NCBI RefSeq assembly: GCF_003574475.2
Contig: NZ_QLIS02000002.1
Location: 434,001-498,000 of the forward strand
Reading direction: 5' to 3'
Length of the DNA stretch: 64,000 nt
Source: Pseudofrancisella aestuarii
GTDB taxonomy: Bacteria > Pseudomonadota > Gammaproteobacteria > Francisellales > Francisellaceae
Part shown: positions 30,840 through 40,486 of the stretch, piece after piece
How the letters are laid out: each line of letters starts with the position of its first letter
Numbering within the stretch: position 1 is the first letter of the stretch
Position numbers and translations under genes: made by a program
The notes under the pieces: generated by a model
Told to the model about the DNA's origin: nothing
What the model saw: only the letters and a program-made list of their open reading frames with translations
The model's database searches: none

Positions 30840-31944
30840 ATTAAAATTGGGAATTGATGTAAGGATTCTTACTAAGCCAGAAATTGGAATAAGTGTATAT
30901 ACCATAGAGCTAGTTTCAAGAATTTCTAGATTTCAAAATTTTGAAATCTATTTATATAGTCCTTCCCAAGTATTATCAAGATATAAAGAGATGCTTGATA
31001 AATCAGTTATTTTTCGTGAGTCTAGAATTACAAATGTTTTTCTTAAGCAATTTTGGGGAGCTTTTAAGTTAGCAAAATTGTTAAAAAAAGATAAAATTGA
31101 TGTTTTCTGGGGACCAGCTCACAGGCTACCATTTATTAAGACTAAGGGGGTTAAATATGTTTTAACAGTGCATGACCTTGTTTATAAGTATGCTCCAAAA
31201 ACTATGAATAAATTAGCATATCCAATAGAAAGGCTCATGTTACCTAGAGCGATAGCTAAGGCTGATTATATTGTCGTTGATTCTTTTGCCACTATGTCAG
31301 CTATAAAAATTAACTTTTCAATTTCAGATAATATAATTGATGTTTTATACCTTGGATCTAAATACAAAAATCGTATTGAATTAGAAAAAATAATAGATAA
31401 TCCAACTAAGAAATATTTTTTGTTTGTGGGAACATTAGAGCCTAGAAAAAACTTATCTATGTTGCTTAAAGCATATTCTATGTTATCAAAAGCTCAAAAA
31501 GAAAATTTTAATTTACATCTTGTAGGAGCTAAAGGCTGGGGCGATGAAAGTTTAGAAGAAATAATAGAACAGCTTAATATATCTGAATATGTTAAAATAT
31601 ATGGGTATATTGATGATGATAAATTAGCTATTATATATGCTAATTGTTACGCTGTGCTTATGCCATCAATTTATGAAGGATTTGGTTTACCTCTATTAGA
31701 AGGGATGACCTTTGGAAAACCAGGTTTATGTGGAAATAACTCGTCTATGCCTGAGATCGTTGGCAATGCAGGGGTATGTGTTGATTCACATAATGTAAAC
31801 TCTATTAGACAGGGATTAGAAAGAATTTCAAATAAACAGATATATGAATATTTACAAAAAAATATTGATACTCAAATAGAGAAATTTGATTGGGACATTT
31901 CTGCAAAGAAATTAGAAAGAATATTTTTAGAATTAAAGGGTTAA
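30823..31944 (+). CDS. GT4-family glycosyltransferase
   Basis: The 373-residue protein is a GT-B enzyme of family 4. It begins LKLGIDVRILTKPEIGISVYT, has FVGTLEPRKNLSMLLKAY in the linker/donor domain, and the EX7E motif in YEGFGLPLLEGMTFGKP. It resembles mannosyl/rhamnosyltransferases of O-antigen loci. I use the GTG at 30823, inside the end of rmd. A TTG at 30847 is an alternative, and neither has a strong ribosome site. Being next to the GDP-rhamnose genes suggests a rhamnosyl or mannosyl donor (inference). Confidence 0.86.
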   Translation: MGITNRLKLGIDVRILTKPEIGISVYTIELVSRISRFQNFEIYLYSPSQVLSRYKEMLDKSVIFRESRITNVFLKQFWGAFKLAKLLKKDKIDVFWGPAHRLPFIKTKGVKYVLTVHDLVYKYAPKTMNKLAYPIERLMLPRAIAKADYIVVDSFATMSAIKINFSISDNIIDVLYLGSKYKNRIELEKIIDNPTKKYFLFVGTLEPRKNLSMLLKAYSMLSKAQKENFNLHLVGAKGWGDESLEEIIEQLNISEYVKIYGYIDDDKLAIIYANCYAVLMPSIYEGFGLPLLEGMTFGKPGLCGNNSSMPEIVGNAGVCVDSHNVNSIRQGLERISNKQIYEYLQKNIDTQIEKFDWDISAKKLERIFLELKG

Positions 31945-31948
31945 AGTA

Positions 31949-33430
31949 ATGAAAACTACTATAACAAAAGATGTGATAAAAGATAGTGGCGTTAAATTTG
32001 GTACTAGTGGTGTGAGAGGTCTAGTTGTAGAGATGACAGACAGAATTTGTTGGCTATACACTAAAGCATTTATCCAGTTTTTAGAAGAAAAATATAACAT
32101 ACAAAAAGGTACAGAGATAGCTATAGCTCATGATTTGCGTGATAGTAGCCCGAGAATAACTAAAGCTGTTGTACAAGCTATATCTGATAATGGTTATAAA
32201 CCAGTATATTGTGGAGAGATACCATCACCAGCTGTTATGTTGTATGGAGTTTCTAATCAAATTCCTTCAGTTATGATTACAGGTAGCCACATCCCAGAAG
32301 ATAGAAATGGTATTAAATTTAATACTCCTTACGGTGAAGTTCTCAAAGAAGATGAAGAGATAATAGTTAATCAAGCTGTAAAAGTTAGTGATGCTGCTTT
32401 TGATGATAATGGAATGTTTTTAAAAAAAGTAGAACTTCCTAAGGTATGTAATCAAGCTCATTCACAGTATGTTCACAGATATATAAATTTCTTCCCTAAT
32501 AATTGTTTAGCAGGTAAGACTATTGGATTATATGAGCATTCTTCTGTTGGTCGAGAGATATTAAAAGAGATTTTAGAAAGACTTGGTGCTAAGGTTATTC
32601 TACTAGGATTCTCTGAAAGATTTGTGTCTGTAGATACTGAAGCAATTCGTCAAGAAGATGTAAAGCTTGCAAAGCAGTGGGCTAGTGAATATAAAATTGA
32701 TAGCATAGTTTCAACAGATGGTGATGCAGATAGACCTTTAGTAAGTGATGAGTATGGTAATTGGTTTAAAGGTGATGTATTAGGTGTTTTAACTGCTAGA
32801 TATCTTCAGACACAATCTGTAGCGACGCCAGTTAGCAGTAATACTATAGTTGAGAAGATGGGTTATTTTAAGAATATTATTAGAACTAAAATCGGTTCGC
32901 CATATGTAATTGCTGCAATGAATCAGTTACTTTCAGAAGGGTATAATGGTGTGGTTGGCTATGAGGCAAATGGTGGTTTTCTACAAGCTGGAGATATTTA
33001 TCTAAAAAATGCTACCTTAAAAGCATTACCTACTAGGGATGCTGTGATACCAATGTTAGCTGTACTTATGTTATCGGTAGACTCTAATAAAACTATATCA
33101 GAATTATTATTTGATCTACCTGCGCGCTATACAGCTAGTAGTAAGATTGATGATTTCGCAACTGAAAAAAGCCAAGAAATTTTAAAATCAATATTAGCTG
33201 GTAAATCAGATCTTCTAGATAAGGTAATATCTGAGTATTTTAATGGCAATAATAGTATTGAAAACATAAATATTACAGATGGTGTTAGGATAACTTTGGC
33301 AAATCAAGATATTTTACATCTAAGACCTTCTGGTAATGCTCCAGAGTTGAGATGTTATATAGAATCTAACTCATTAGATAAAGCGATATCTTTAAATAAA
33401 TATTGTATTGATAAAATAAAAAAGCCTTAA
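31949..33430 (+). CDS. manB: Phosphomannomutase ManB
   Basis: The 493-residue alpha-D-phosphohexomutase has KFGTSGVRGLV near the N-terminus and the phosphoserine loop ITGSHIPEDRNGIKFN with Ser113. The Mg-binding loop STDGDADRPLV and the phosphate-binding RPSGNAPELRCYIE near the C-terminus are also present. It interconverts mannose-6-phosphate and mannose-1-phosphate, supplying ManC. In F. tularensis manB and manC are neighbours, whereas here 15.7 kb of other genes separate them. It begins four bases after the preceding glycosyltransferase. Confidence 0.93.
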   Translation: MKTTITKDVIKDSGVKFGTSGVRGLVVEMTDRICWLYTKAFIQFLEEKYNIQKGTEIAIAHDLRDSSPRITKAVVQAISDNGYKPVYCGEIPSPAVMLYGVSNQIPSVMITGSHIPEDRNGIKFNTPYGEVLKEDEEIIVNQAVKVSDAAFDDNGMFLKKVELPKVCNQAHSQYVHRYINFFPNNCLAGKTIGLYEHSSVGREILKEILERLGAKVILLGFSERFVSVDTEAIRQEDVKLAKQWASEYKIDSIVSTDGDADRPLVSDEYGNWFKGDVLGVLTARYLQTQSVATPVSSNTIVEKMGYFKNIIRTKIGSPYVIAAMNQLLSEGYNGVVGYEANGGFLQAGDIYLKNATLKALPTRDAVIPMLAVLMLSVDSNKTISELLFDLPARYTASSKIDDFATEKSQEILKSILAGKSDLLDKVISEYFNGNNSIENINITDGVRITLANQDILHLRPSGNAPELRCYIESNSLDKAISLNKYCIDKIKKP

Positions 33431-33432
33431 TA

Positions 33433-34557
33433 ATGAAAAAAATAAAAATTTTACATGTATATAAAACAGATATTACTCAGACTAAAGGTGGTATAGAAGC
33501 ATTCATAGATAATTTATGTAATGCCACTGAAGATCTTGGAGTTGAGAATATAGTTTTTTCATTAGCAAATAAAACTAGTTATCCTAATTTCATTACTTAT
33601 GGGAAATATAAGATATATCATGCAAAAAAAAATTTAGAAATATCTTCTGCGGCTTTTTCACTATCAGCCTTTTATATCTTTAGAAAGTTAATTAAAGAAG
33701 TTGATATAGTTCATTATATATTTCCAAATCCTTTTGGTGATGTTTTACATACACTGTGTAATATTAAAAAGCCAACGATAATCACTTATCAGTCAGATAT
33801 TGTTAAACAAAAAAGATTACTAAAATTTTATCAACCTTTAATGTATAGATTCTTAAAATCAGCTAATAAGATAGTCTGCACTTCTCCTAATTATCTTAAA
33901 ACAAGTGATACATTACTTAAATTCAAAGAAAAAGTAGAGATTATTCCAATTGGTATAGATATAAAAACATATCCGAGTATTAGTTCTGAAAGAATTCGTT
34001 ATTGGAAATCTAAGCTTCCAGAGAAATATTTCTTATTTATAGGTAAATTACGATATTATAAAGGGTTATATACAGCAATAGATGCTGTATATAACACTAG
34101 TATACAGTTAGTAATCTGTGGAAACGGATTTTTAGAAAAAGAGCTTAAAGAATATGCATTTCAGAAAAGTATAAAAAATGTTCATTTTATTAATTCTTTT
34201 ACAGAGGAAGATAAAGTTGCGATATTAACACTCTGTTATGGTTTTGTTTTTCCTTCCCAATTAAGATCAGAAGCTTTTGGAATATCTTTGTTAGAGGGGG
34301 CAGCATTTGGTAAACCGCTCATATCATGTGAAATAGGAACAGGAACCACATATATAAACCTTAATGATATAACAGGATTAGTGATTAATCCTAATTCACC
34401 AGAATTATTAAAAGAAGCTATGTTATATCTTCTAAATAATCCTAAAAAAGCAGAAAAATTTGGAGAAAACTCAAAAAATAGAGCAAAAAATCTTTTTAGT
34501 TTAGAATTGCAGGCAAAAAGCTATATTAATTTATATAAAGAACTAATAAGGCTTTAA
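33433..34557 (+). CDS. GT4-family glycosyltransferase (last gene of the polysaccharide locus)
   Basis: The 374-residue GT-B protein starts KIKILHVYKTDITQTKGGIEAFI, a typical GT4 N-terminus with the GG acceptor loop. It has FIGKLRYYKGLYTAI in the donor domain and an EX7E motif in RSEAFGISLLEGAAFGKPLIS. Likely a mannosyltransferase or similar that starts or extends the chain. It follows manB by two bases. Its stop codon overlaps the stop of the convergent mscS-type gene, with no terminator between them. Confidence 0.86.
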   Translation: MKKIKILHVYKTDITQTKGGIEAFIDNLCNATEDLGVENIVFSLANKTSYPNFITYGKYKIYHAKKNLEISSAAFSLSAFYIFRKLIKEVDIVHYIFPNPFGDVLHTLCNIKKPTIITYQSDIVKQKRLLKFYQPLMYRFLKSANKIVCTSPNYLKTSDTLLKFKEKVEIIPIGIDIKTYPSISSERIRYWKSKLPEKYFLFIGKLRYYKGLYTAIDAVYNTSIQLVICGNGFLEKELKEYAFQKSIKNVHFINSFTEEDKVAILTLCYGFVFPSQLRSEAFGISLLEGAAFGKPLISCEIGTGTTYINLNDITGLVINPNSPELLKEAMLYLLNNPKKAEKFGENSKNRAKNLFSLELQAKSYINLYKELIRL

Positions 34558-35702
34558 TTTTTTGGAAAATTAATTAATTTATGGTTTACAGTAACTGGAT
34601 TAATCGCAAATTCAATATCGTGCCCATTTAATATCTGAGCTGTTTTTATAAGAATGCTATCTTGTACTTCAAGAAAATCAACATAAAAAACTTTCTTTAC
34701 CATAGCATATATTTGAAGATTTATACCATTTGCACCAAAAGATCCTTCAGTTCTATTACCTATGATTGTACCACCAGTTAATAAAGATACAGCTATTGTT
34801 TTATTAGAGTCTATATCAGGATGGTTTTTTACCATTTCTTTAATGTCTTGTTTAATTATTTCAACTTTATCTAGATTCTCATAAGGTATAGTTATATTCT
34901 GTACAATCCGTCTATGAGTTCTTCTTGATGTGGTTGTGATACATGTTGTAAGAAATACAGAATTTGGTATATGCATTGGAGCTGTTTCATAATTGTCTAC
35001 TTGTGTTGTTAATATTCCAATTTTCTTAATAGATCCAGCAAACTTTATAGTAGAGTTTATATCAGAAGCAATAACATCTCCTTCAGAATACTTTCTGTTA
35101 AAAACTACAAATAACCCACCAAAGAAATTTGTAAGTAAAGTACTTTGAGATAAGGTTAACCCTGCAAATGCTACTCCACTAAAAGCACCTAGAGCAGTTA
35201 ATGGAACATCAAGAGCAGCTAAAATAAGTATAATTGATATTATTGCTGCTAAAAGTTCTAAAGCTTTAAATATTGCATTGATATCTCTAAAATCATCATA
35301 TCCACCACTATTTTTTTTGCTTTTATCAATAACTATTTGTTTAACCTTTCCTAAGAACTTAAATATATTTATTATTATTGCAATATATACTAAAAATTTA
35401 AGAGTATTTGCAGTATAAATAGAAATTTGATCTTTATGATCAGTGAGATATACAGCTGAAATTAAGTCAATAGAGGCTTTAATAAAATAAATCCATATTA
35501 AAATATAGAGCACCCATCTTATTGATCTAAAAAAAGATAGTTTAATTGAATTATTAACTTTAAATGAAAGTATATAGCCTAATATAATTAAACTAATAGT
35601 GATCAAGAGACAAATGATAAAGTCTATACTTAAAACAAATAGGATACTGCGTATAGATATACTACTTTCCATATTAAGGAGTATATTATTTAGGATATTC
35701 AT
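34554..35702 (-). CDS. MscS-family mechanosensitive ion channel
   Basis: The 382-residue protein has about five membrane segments in residues 15-185. The MscS core follows: ALGAFSGVAFAGLTLSQSTLLTNFFGG is the glycine/alanine-rich pore helix, then FVVFNRKYSEGDVIA and IPNSVFLTTCITTTSRR in the beta domain. It probably releases solutes under osmotic downshock in the inner membrane. The N-terminal part is longer than in E. coli MscS (286 residues). It ends the long minus-strand gene run and converges on the polysaccharide locus with overlapping stop codons. Confidence 0.87.
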   Translation of the reverse strand: MNILNNILLNMESSISIRSILFVLSIDFIICLLITISLIILGYILSFKVNNSIKLSFFRSIRWVLYILIWIYFIKASIDLISAVYLTDHKDQISIYTANTLKFLVYIAIIINIFKFLGKVKQIVIDKSKKNSGGYDDFRDINAIFKALELLAAIISIILILAALDVPLTALGAFSGVAFAGLTLSQSTLLTNFFGGLFVVFNRKYSEGDVIASDINSTIKFAGSIKKIGILTTQVDNYETAPMHIPNSVFLTTCITTTSRRTHRRIVQNITIPYENLDKVEIIKQDIKEMVKNHPDIDSNKTIAVSLLTGGTIIGNRTEGSFGANGINLQIYAMVKKVFYVDFLEVQDSILIKTAQILNGHDIEFAINPVTVNHKLINFPKN

Positions 35703-35771
35703 TATTAGGGAAACTTATTTTTTATTACTAGAAATATTACTACAAATCTAATTTTATTAAAGCTTTTTGTA

Positions 35772-36449
35772 TTAATCTTCTTGAGGTACAGAAGTATTTG
35801 ATGAGCTATTATCATCAATAACTATAGAATCCATATTTGCTTGAGCAGGAGGATGCGCTTCTACTTTTTTAGAAGAAGTTTTGCTTTCAGTAATATTTGA
35901 GTTATTATCACTAATATTGTCATCAATAACAATTGAATTCATATTCGCTTGAGGGGGAGGGTGAGCTTCTACTTTTTTTGATTCATCTGAAGAAGCTCCA
36001 TTTTGAAATTCATCACTATAATTTATAGGGGTATAAATTATAGGAGCGTTTTCTGTATTTTGAGCAGTTTCATTTGTATCTATAGAGGCATGTTTTTTGA
36101 CAAAAGCAAAAACTAAGACTATTAAGGTTATAGATATAGCTACTATTATCAATCTATTTATATAATCAAAAGCTTTCATTTTTCCATATTTGGCTTTTTT
36201 ATAATATAAGATATCTATTTTATTTAGAATAGATACGATTTTCTTTTCAGAAACTTCTAAATATTCACAATATCTTCGGATTTGATTTTTTAAAACAGTA
36301 CTTGACTCTTGTAATAGCAAGTTGCCATGAGCCTCTTCAATAGTTTTTATTGTATCAAGAGATAGGTTTGTAGCATCAGCAACAGTTTGCTGTTCTAGTC
36401 CTTTACTATCTCTAGTCATTTTAATAAATGATTGAAAGCTATAAATCAT
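35772..36449 (-). CDS. RodZ-like helix-turn-helix membrane protein with proline-rich C-terminal repeats
   Basis: The 225-residue protein has an N-terminal HTH domain (about residues 5-85, KGLEQQTVADATNLSLDTIKTIEE) like the cytosolic domain of RodZ. One membrane segment lies at about 99-117. A periplasmic tail carries two copies of a 22-residue unit (residues 157-178 and 193-214) containing KKVEAHPP and SIVIDDN. E. coli RodZ (337 residues) links MreB to the cell wall; this protein lacks an obvious RodZ C-terminal beta domain. A role in cell shape is therefore only suggested. It lies between accC and the MscS gene on the same strand. Confidence 0.6.
   Translation of the reverse strand: MIYSFQSFIKMTRDSKGLEQQTVADATNLSLDTIKTIEEAHGNLLLQESSTVLKNQIRRYCEYLEVSEKKIVSILNKIDILYYKKAKYGKMKAFDYINRLIIVAISITLIVLVFAFVKKHASIDTNETAQNTENAPIIYTPINYSDEFQNGASSDESKKVEAHPPPQANMNSIVIDDNISDNNSNITESKTSSKKVEAHPPAQANMDSIVIDDNSSSNTSVPQED
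35808..35981 (-). repeat. Two 66-bp imperfect direct repeats in the RodZ-like gene
   Basis: Copies at 35916-35981 and 35808-35873 (period 108 bp) encode nearly the same 22 residues: KKVEAHPP, then P or A, QANM, then N or D, then SIVIDDN. The in-frame spacing means copy changes would not break the protein. Confidence 0.8.
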
Positions 36450-36533
36450 AATAGTTAAATGATTCTAAATTATTGTATGTTGGAGAATATTATATAAGAA
36501 AAAAATGAAAAATTGAATTAAGGTTTTGCGTGA

Positions 36534-37889
36534 TTATTTATTCTTTTTCTTTTCTTCTAGCATTTTTTCCAGGAAATGGATGTTTGTGCCGCCTTTAATA
36601 AACTTTTCATTATTTAATATCTCTTGGTGTAGAGAGATATTTGTTTTAATGCCGGTAATAACCATTTCTTCAAGAGCTGCACGCATTTTTTGCATCGCAG
36701 AATCTCTATTTTTACCTCTAACAATTATTTTTGCGATCATAGAATCATAATTAGGAGGTACTCTATAGCCCGAATATATATGAGAGTCTACACGAACTCT
36801 TGGACCACCTGGAGCATGATACATTTCAATAAGACCAGGAGAAGGAATAAATCTCTCAGGATCTTCAGCATTTATACGACATTCGATAGAGTGGCCATCA
36901 ATAGCAAGATCAGACTGTTTCCAAGTTAGACCCATTCCAGAAGCTACTCTAATTTGCTCTTTAATAAGATCTGTACCTGTAATAGATTCTGTAACCGGAT
37001 GCTCAACTTGGATTCTTGTATTCATCTCGATAAAATAGAATTCTCCATTTTCATATAAGAATTCAAATGTACCAGCACCGCGGTACTTAAGAATCTTACA
37101 AGCATTAACACATCTTGCACCAATATCTTCTCTTTGCTTCTCAGTTAAACCAATAGCAGGAGCTTCTTCAATAACTTTTTGATGTCTTCTTTGAGTAGAG
37201 CAGTCTCTTTCAAATAGATGAATAGCATTACCTTCACCATCACCAAATACTTGAATCTCAATGTGGCGAGGATTTTCTAGGAATTTTTCCATATAAACCA
37301 TATCATTATTAAAAGCAATTCTAGCCTCACTCTTTGTAAGAGCTATAGAGTCTACTAAATCTTCTTTTTTTCTGACGATACTCATACCACGACCGCCACC
37401 ACCACCAGCAGCTTTGACAATAACTGGATAACCAATTTTCTCAGCGATTTCTAAGTTAGTTTTAGGATCATTGCCTAAAGCACCACCAGAGCCAGGTACA
37501 CATGGTACGCCAGCTTTTTTCATATATTTAATAGCTTCAACTTTATCACCCATAATCTCGATGCTTTCAGCTTTAGGTCCAATAAAGATAAAACCACTTT
37601 CTTCAACAGCCTTAGCAAATTTAGCATTTTCTGATAAGAAACCATAGCCAGGGTGAATAGCGTCCGCATTAGTTATTTCCGCAGCTGTGATTATGCTTTG
37701 TATATTTAAGTAGCTTAAATTTGGAGCAGCTGGGCCTATACACACAGATTCATCTGCTAATTTAACATGCATTAAATCTGCATCAGCAGTTGAATATACA
37801 GCAACTGTTTTAATACTTAGTTCTCTACATGCTCTTAAAATTCTAAGAGCAATTTCACCTCTGTTAGCGATTAATACTTTTTTAATCAT
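36534..37889 (-). CDS. accC: Acetyl-CoA carboxylase, biotin carboxylase subunit
   Basis: The 451-residue protein matches AccC in length (449 in E. coli). It has [21 protein letters not shown] at the start and the ATP-grasp glycine loop [38 protein letters not shown] and the catalytic segment [16 protein letters not shown] follow. It carboxylates the biotin of AccB with ATP and bicarbonate, the first committed step of fatty acid synthesis. It follows accB by 62 bases on the minus strand. Small plus-strand frames inside it are shadows. Confidence 0.97.
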   Translation of the reverse strand: MIKKVLIANRGEIALRILRACRELSIKTVAVYSTADADLMHVKLADESVCIGPAAPNLSYLNIQSIITAAEITNADAIHPGYGFLSENAKFAKAVEESGFIFIGPKAESIEIMGDKVEAIKYMKKAGVPCVPGSGGALGNDPKTNLEIAEKIGYPVIVKAAGGGGGRGMSIVRKKEDLVDSIALTKSEARIAFNNDMVYMEKFLENPRHIEIQVFGDGEGNAIHLFERDCSTQRRHQKVIEEAPAIGLTEKQREDIGARCVNACKILKYRGAGTFEFLYENGEFYFIEMNTRIQVEHPVTESITGTDLIKEQIRVASGMGLTWKQSDLAIDGHSIECRINAEDPERFIPSPGLIEMYHAPGGPRVRVDSHIYSGYRVPPNYDSMIAKIIVRGKNRDSAMQKMRAALEEMVITGIKTNISLHQEILNNEKFIKGGTNIHFLEKMLEEKKKNK

Positions 37890-37951
37890 ATTTCTATTAC
37901 CTTAATTCTATTTGTGGTTCAAATACGAGTTACTATTAGGTAATAACTTGT

Positions 37952-38425
37952 TTATTCTATGATAAATAATGGTTGATCAAATTGTACTGGCTCACCATCT
38001 TTAACTAAAATTTTAGTAACTTTCCCAGACTTTTCAGCTTCAATTTTGTTCATGATTTTCATTGCTTCAATGATACATAAAACATCACCTTTTTTAACTT
38101 CTTTTCCTTCTGTTACATAAGCAGCAGCATCTGGAGATGGTGATTTATAGAAAGTACCAACCATAGGAGATTTAAATTCTTCTCCTGCATGAGTCTCTTG
38201 AGGTTTAGCAGCAGGAGCGCTAGGAGTAGAAGCAGCTGTGCTAACACTAGTAGGAGCTGCTGGAGCAATAGTTGTGGAAACTGGTGCAGCTGTTGTAACT
38301 ACACTTGTGCCATTTTGATTTTTAGTCATAAAGATAGAAGAACCACCAGCTTTAACTTTCACTTCTTTAATATCACTTGTATTAAGAATTTCTGCTAGTC
38401 TATCAATTGCATTTAATAAATCCAT
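37952..38425 (-). CDS. accB: Acetyl-CoA carboxylase biotin carboxyl carrier protein
   Basis: The 157-residue protein has an N-terminal domain, an Ala/Pro/Thr-rich flexible linker (about residues 45-78) and a C-terminal biotinyl domain. The biotin attachment site is Lys123 in [17 protein letters not shown], and [16 protein letters not shown] precedes it, as in E. coli AccB. It carries CO2 between AccC and the AccAD transferase, which is encoded elsewhere. It lies between aroQ and accC on the minus strand; aroQ upstream of accB is a common arrangement. Confidence 0.97.
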   Translation of the reverse strand: MDLLNAIDRLAEILNTSDIKEVKVKAGGSSIFMTKNQNGTSVVTTAAPVSTTIAPAAPTSVSTAASTPSAPAAKPQETHAGEEFKSPMVGTFYKSPSPDAAAYVTEGKEVKKGDVLCIIEAMKIMNKIEAEKSGKVTKILVKDGEPVQFDQPLFIIE

Positions 38426-38430
38426 TTTTG

Positions 38431-38871
38431 TTATACTCCTTTATTTTTAACGAAATCTATGGCTTCAATCATAGCTAATTTATATCCATTAGAACCAAGA
38501 CCAAATATGCATCCATAAGCAATATCTGATAAAAAAGACTTGGATCTAAAGCTTTCCCTATTATATATGTTTGATAGATGTATTTCAATAAAAGGCTTTT
38601 GAGTTGCTAAAAAAGCATCTCTTATTGCAATACTTGTATGAGTGTAGGCAGCAGGGTTTATGATGATGAATTTAGCATTGGATTGTTGTATTTTATCAAC
38701 AATTTCACCTTCTTGATTACTTTGGAAGAAATCTAAGGAAACCTCATTTTTACTGCCTATATTGCTTAATTCTTTTATTATATCTTTAAGAGATCTGTGC
38801 CCATACTTATCAGGCTCGCGAGAACCTAGTAGATTTAGGTTGGGACCATTAATTATTAGAATATCAGTCAT
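38431..38871 (-). CDS. aroQ: Type II 3-dehydroquinate dehydratase
   Basis: The 146-residue enzyme begins [21 protein letters not shown] with the catalytic Tyr23. It has [32 protein letters not shown] with the catalytic His, and [17 protein letters not shown]. It converts 3-dehydroquinate to 3-dehydroshikimate in aromatic amino acid synthesis, in the cytosol. Its start overlaps the apaH stop, and accB begins six bases after its end, so it is within an operon. Confidence 0.96.
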   Translation of the reverse strand: MTDILIINGPNLNLLGSREPDKYGHRSLKDIIKELSNIGSKNEVSLDFFQSNQEGEIVDKIQQSNAKFIIINPAAYTHTSIAIRDAFLATQKPFIEIHLSNIYNRESFRSKSFLSDIAYGCIFGLGSNGYKLAMIEAIDFVKNKGV

Positions 38872-39695
38872 GATATATTCCTATATTTTTTAGAAGCAAC
38901 TGAAAATATTTTACCAGTTTCTATACAAAAACAACTTAATTTTCCTCCCCAAATACATCCTGTGTCTATGGCTATAAATTTATTGTCACCAGTATTTCCT
39001 TGTAAAGCTGCCCAATGTCCAAATATTATTTTTTCATTAGCTTTTAGTTTTTTGTTTTCAAGTTTAAACCAAGCAGACCAACCAGTAGGGATATTTGAGA
39101 GATTAGAACTATATTTAAGGTTTAGTCCTCCATCTTCAGCAGTTAATCTCATTCGTGTTAAATAATTTGCGATACAGAGCCATCTTTGAACTCCCTCTAG
39201 TTCTTTTTGCCATTTATCTGCTTCTAAGGAAAATAAATTAGATAGAAATAGTCGTTTTGTAGATTCGTTTTGTAAAACAAACTCTAACTCCAAAGCTCTT
39301 TTTTTTGCTTTCTTAGTAGACCATATATGCGGAACTCCAGCATGAGTTATAGTAAAGTCATTGATTTTTATTAGAAACTTTTGCTTCCATATCCATTGAC
39401 GTATTTCTTCCAACTTAGGTGAGTCGAGTATTTCATTTAGAGAGCTCTTAGATGATCTTGGTAAATAATTATAACTTGTAGCAAGAAATATAAGCTCATG
39501 GTTTCCAATTAAGAGCTCAGCGCTTTCTTCTAGATCCATAATATATGTAATTGTTTCTAAAGATTTTGGTCCTTTATTTATTATGTCTCCGATAAATATA
39601 AGTTTATCTTGCTTTTTATCGAATTTGATTTTATTGAGTAGTTTTTTTAGTTCATCTAAACAGCCATGTACATCACCAATAATATAGGTTGCCAT
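38868..39695 (-). CDS. apaH: Symmetrical bis(5'-nucleosyl)-tetraphosphatase ApaH
   Basis: The 275-residue metallophosphatase shows the phosphoesterase motifs YIIGDVHGCLDELKKLL, IFIGDIINKGPKSLET and LLIGNHE, plus FGHWAALQG and AIDTGCIWGGKLSCF near the C-terminus. It hydrolyses Ap4A to two ADP. In E. coli apaH lies downstream of ksgA in the lptD-surA-pdxA-ksgA-apaG-apaH operon. The same block is conserved here without pdxA and apaG. It starts eight bases after the ksgA end and overlaps aroQ by four bases. Confidence 0.95.
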   Translation of the reverse strand: MATYIIGDVHGCLDELKKLLNKIKFDKKQDKLIFIGDIINKGPKSLETITYIMDLEESAELLIGNHELIFLATSYNYLPRSSKSSLNEILDSPKLEEIRQWIWKQKFLIKINDFTITHAGVPHIWSTKKAKKRALELEFVLQNESTKRLFLSNLFSLEADKWQKELEGVQRWLCIANYLTRMRLTAEDGGLNLKYSSNLSNIPTGWSAWFKLENKKLKANEKIIFGHWAALQGNTGDNKFIAIDTGCIWGGKLSCFCIETGKIFSVASKKYRNIS

Positions 39696-39703
39696 TTGAA
39701 CTC

Positions 39704-40486
39704 CTATTGTGATAAAAAATTTGAAAGTTTCACAAAATCTTCTACACTAAGATTCTCTGCTCTTAATTTAGTATCTACAGGTACTTTAGATAAGTCTATA
39801 TTTTTTTCTTTAAAAATTGGTTTTAAATTATTTAATAGAGTTTTTCTTCTTTGAGAAAAGCTTTGTTTAACTATAAATGAGAAAAGTTCATAATTACTAA
39901 GCTCTAAAGGAGTACTTATAGGGGTGAGTTTAAGTATGCTAGAGTCAACTTTAGGTTTTGGATAAAAAACCTCAGGTGGAATATGCATTACAGAGCTACA
40001 TCTGAAGTGATATTGTAATATAACAGATAGCCTTCCATAACTTTTATTATTTGGTTGAGCAGTAATCCTATCAACTACTTCTTTTTGTAGCATGAAATGA
40101 GCATCTATAATCTTGTTTGTGAAGCTTATTATTTTAAATAGAATCGGTGTTGAGATATTGTAAGGAAGGTTACCTATTAGTTTTATTTTATGATCTGGAA
40201 ATTTTAGAATATCAAAGTTTAATATATCCTCATTGAAAATGTTTATATTCCCATAAGGTAGGCAGTTTTCAATCAGAGTAGGTATTATTTCAGAGTCAAA
40301 CTCAATAACATTTATATTTTTTGTTTTAGTAAGTAGATGTCTTGTTAGAGCGCCTAATCCAGGGCCTATTTCAAAAACTATATCATCTTTTGATATGTTA
40401 GTTATTTTAATGATTTTGGTAATAATATTCTCATCTTGAAGGAAATTTTGCCCTAAAGATTTTTTCGCTTTTGTTTTGTATTGCAT
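39704..40486 (-). CDS. ksgA: 16S rRNA dimethyladenosine transferase KsgA (RsmA)
   Basis: The 260-residue enzyme starts with [15 protein letters not shown] and has the SAM motif [15 protein letters not shown]. The catalytic motif [12 protein letters not shown] and the segment [14 protein letters not shown] follow. It dimethylates two adjacent adenosines near the 3' end of 16S rRNA during small-subunit maturation. It overlaps the surA end by one base and precedes apaH, so it belongs to the lptD-surA-ksgA-apaH operon. Confidence 0.96.
   Translation of the reverse strand: MQYKTKAKKSLGQNFLQDENIITKIIKITNISKDDIVFEIGPGLGALTRHLLTKTKNINVIEFDSEIIPTLIENCLPYGNINIFNEDILNFDILKFPDHKIKLIGNLPYNISTPILFKIISFTNKIIDAHFMLQKEVVDRITAQPNNKSYGRLSVILQYHFRCSSVMHIPPEVFYPKPKVDSSILKLTPISTPLELSNYELFSFIVKQSFSQRRKTLLNNLKPIFKEKNIDLSKVPVDTKLRAENLSVEDFVKLSNFLSQ

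Noticed and set aside
37916-37926. GGTTCAAATAC resembles a tRNA T-loop
   Set aside because: The accB-accC gap is only 62 bases, too short for a tRNA, and no acceptor or anticodon stem can be formed around it.
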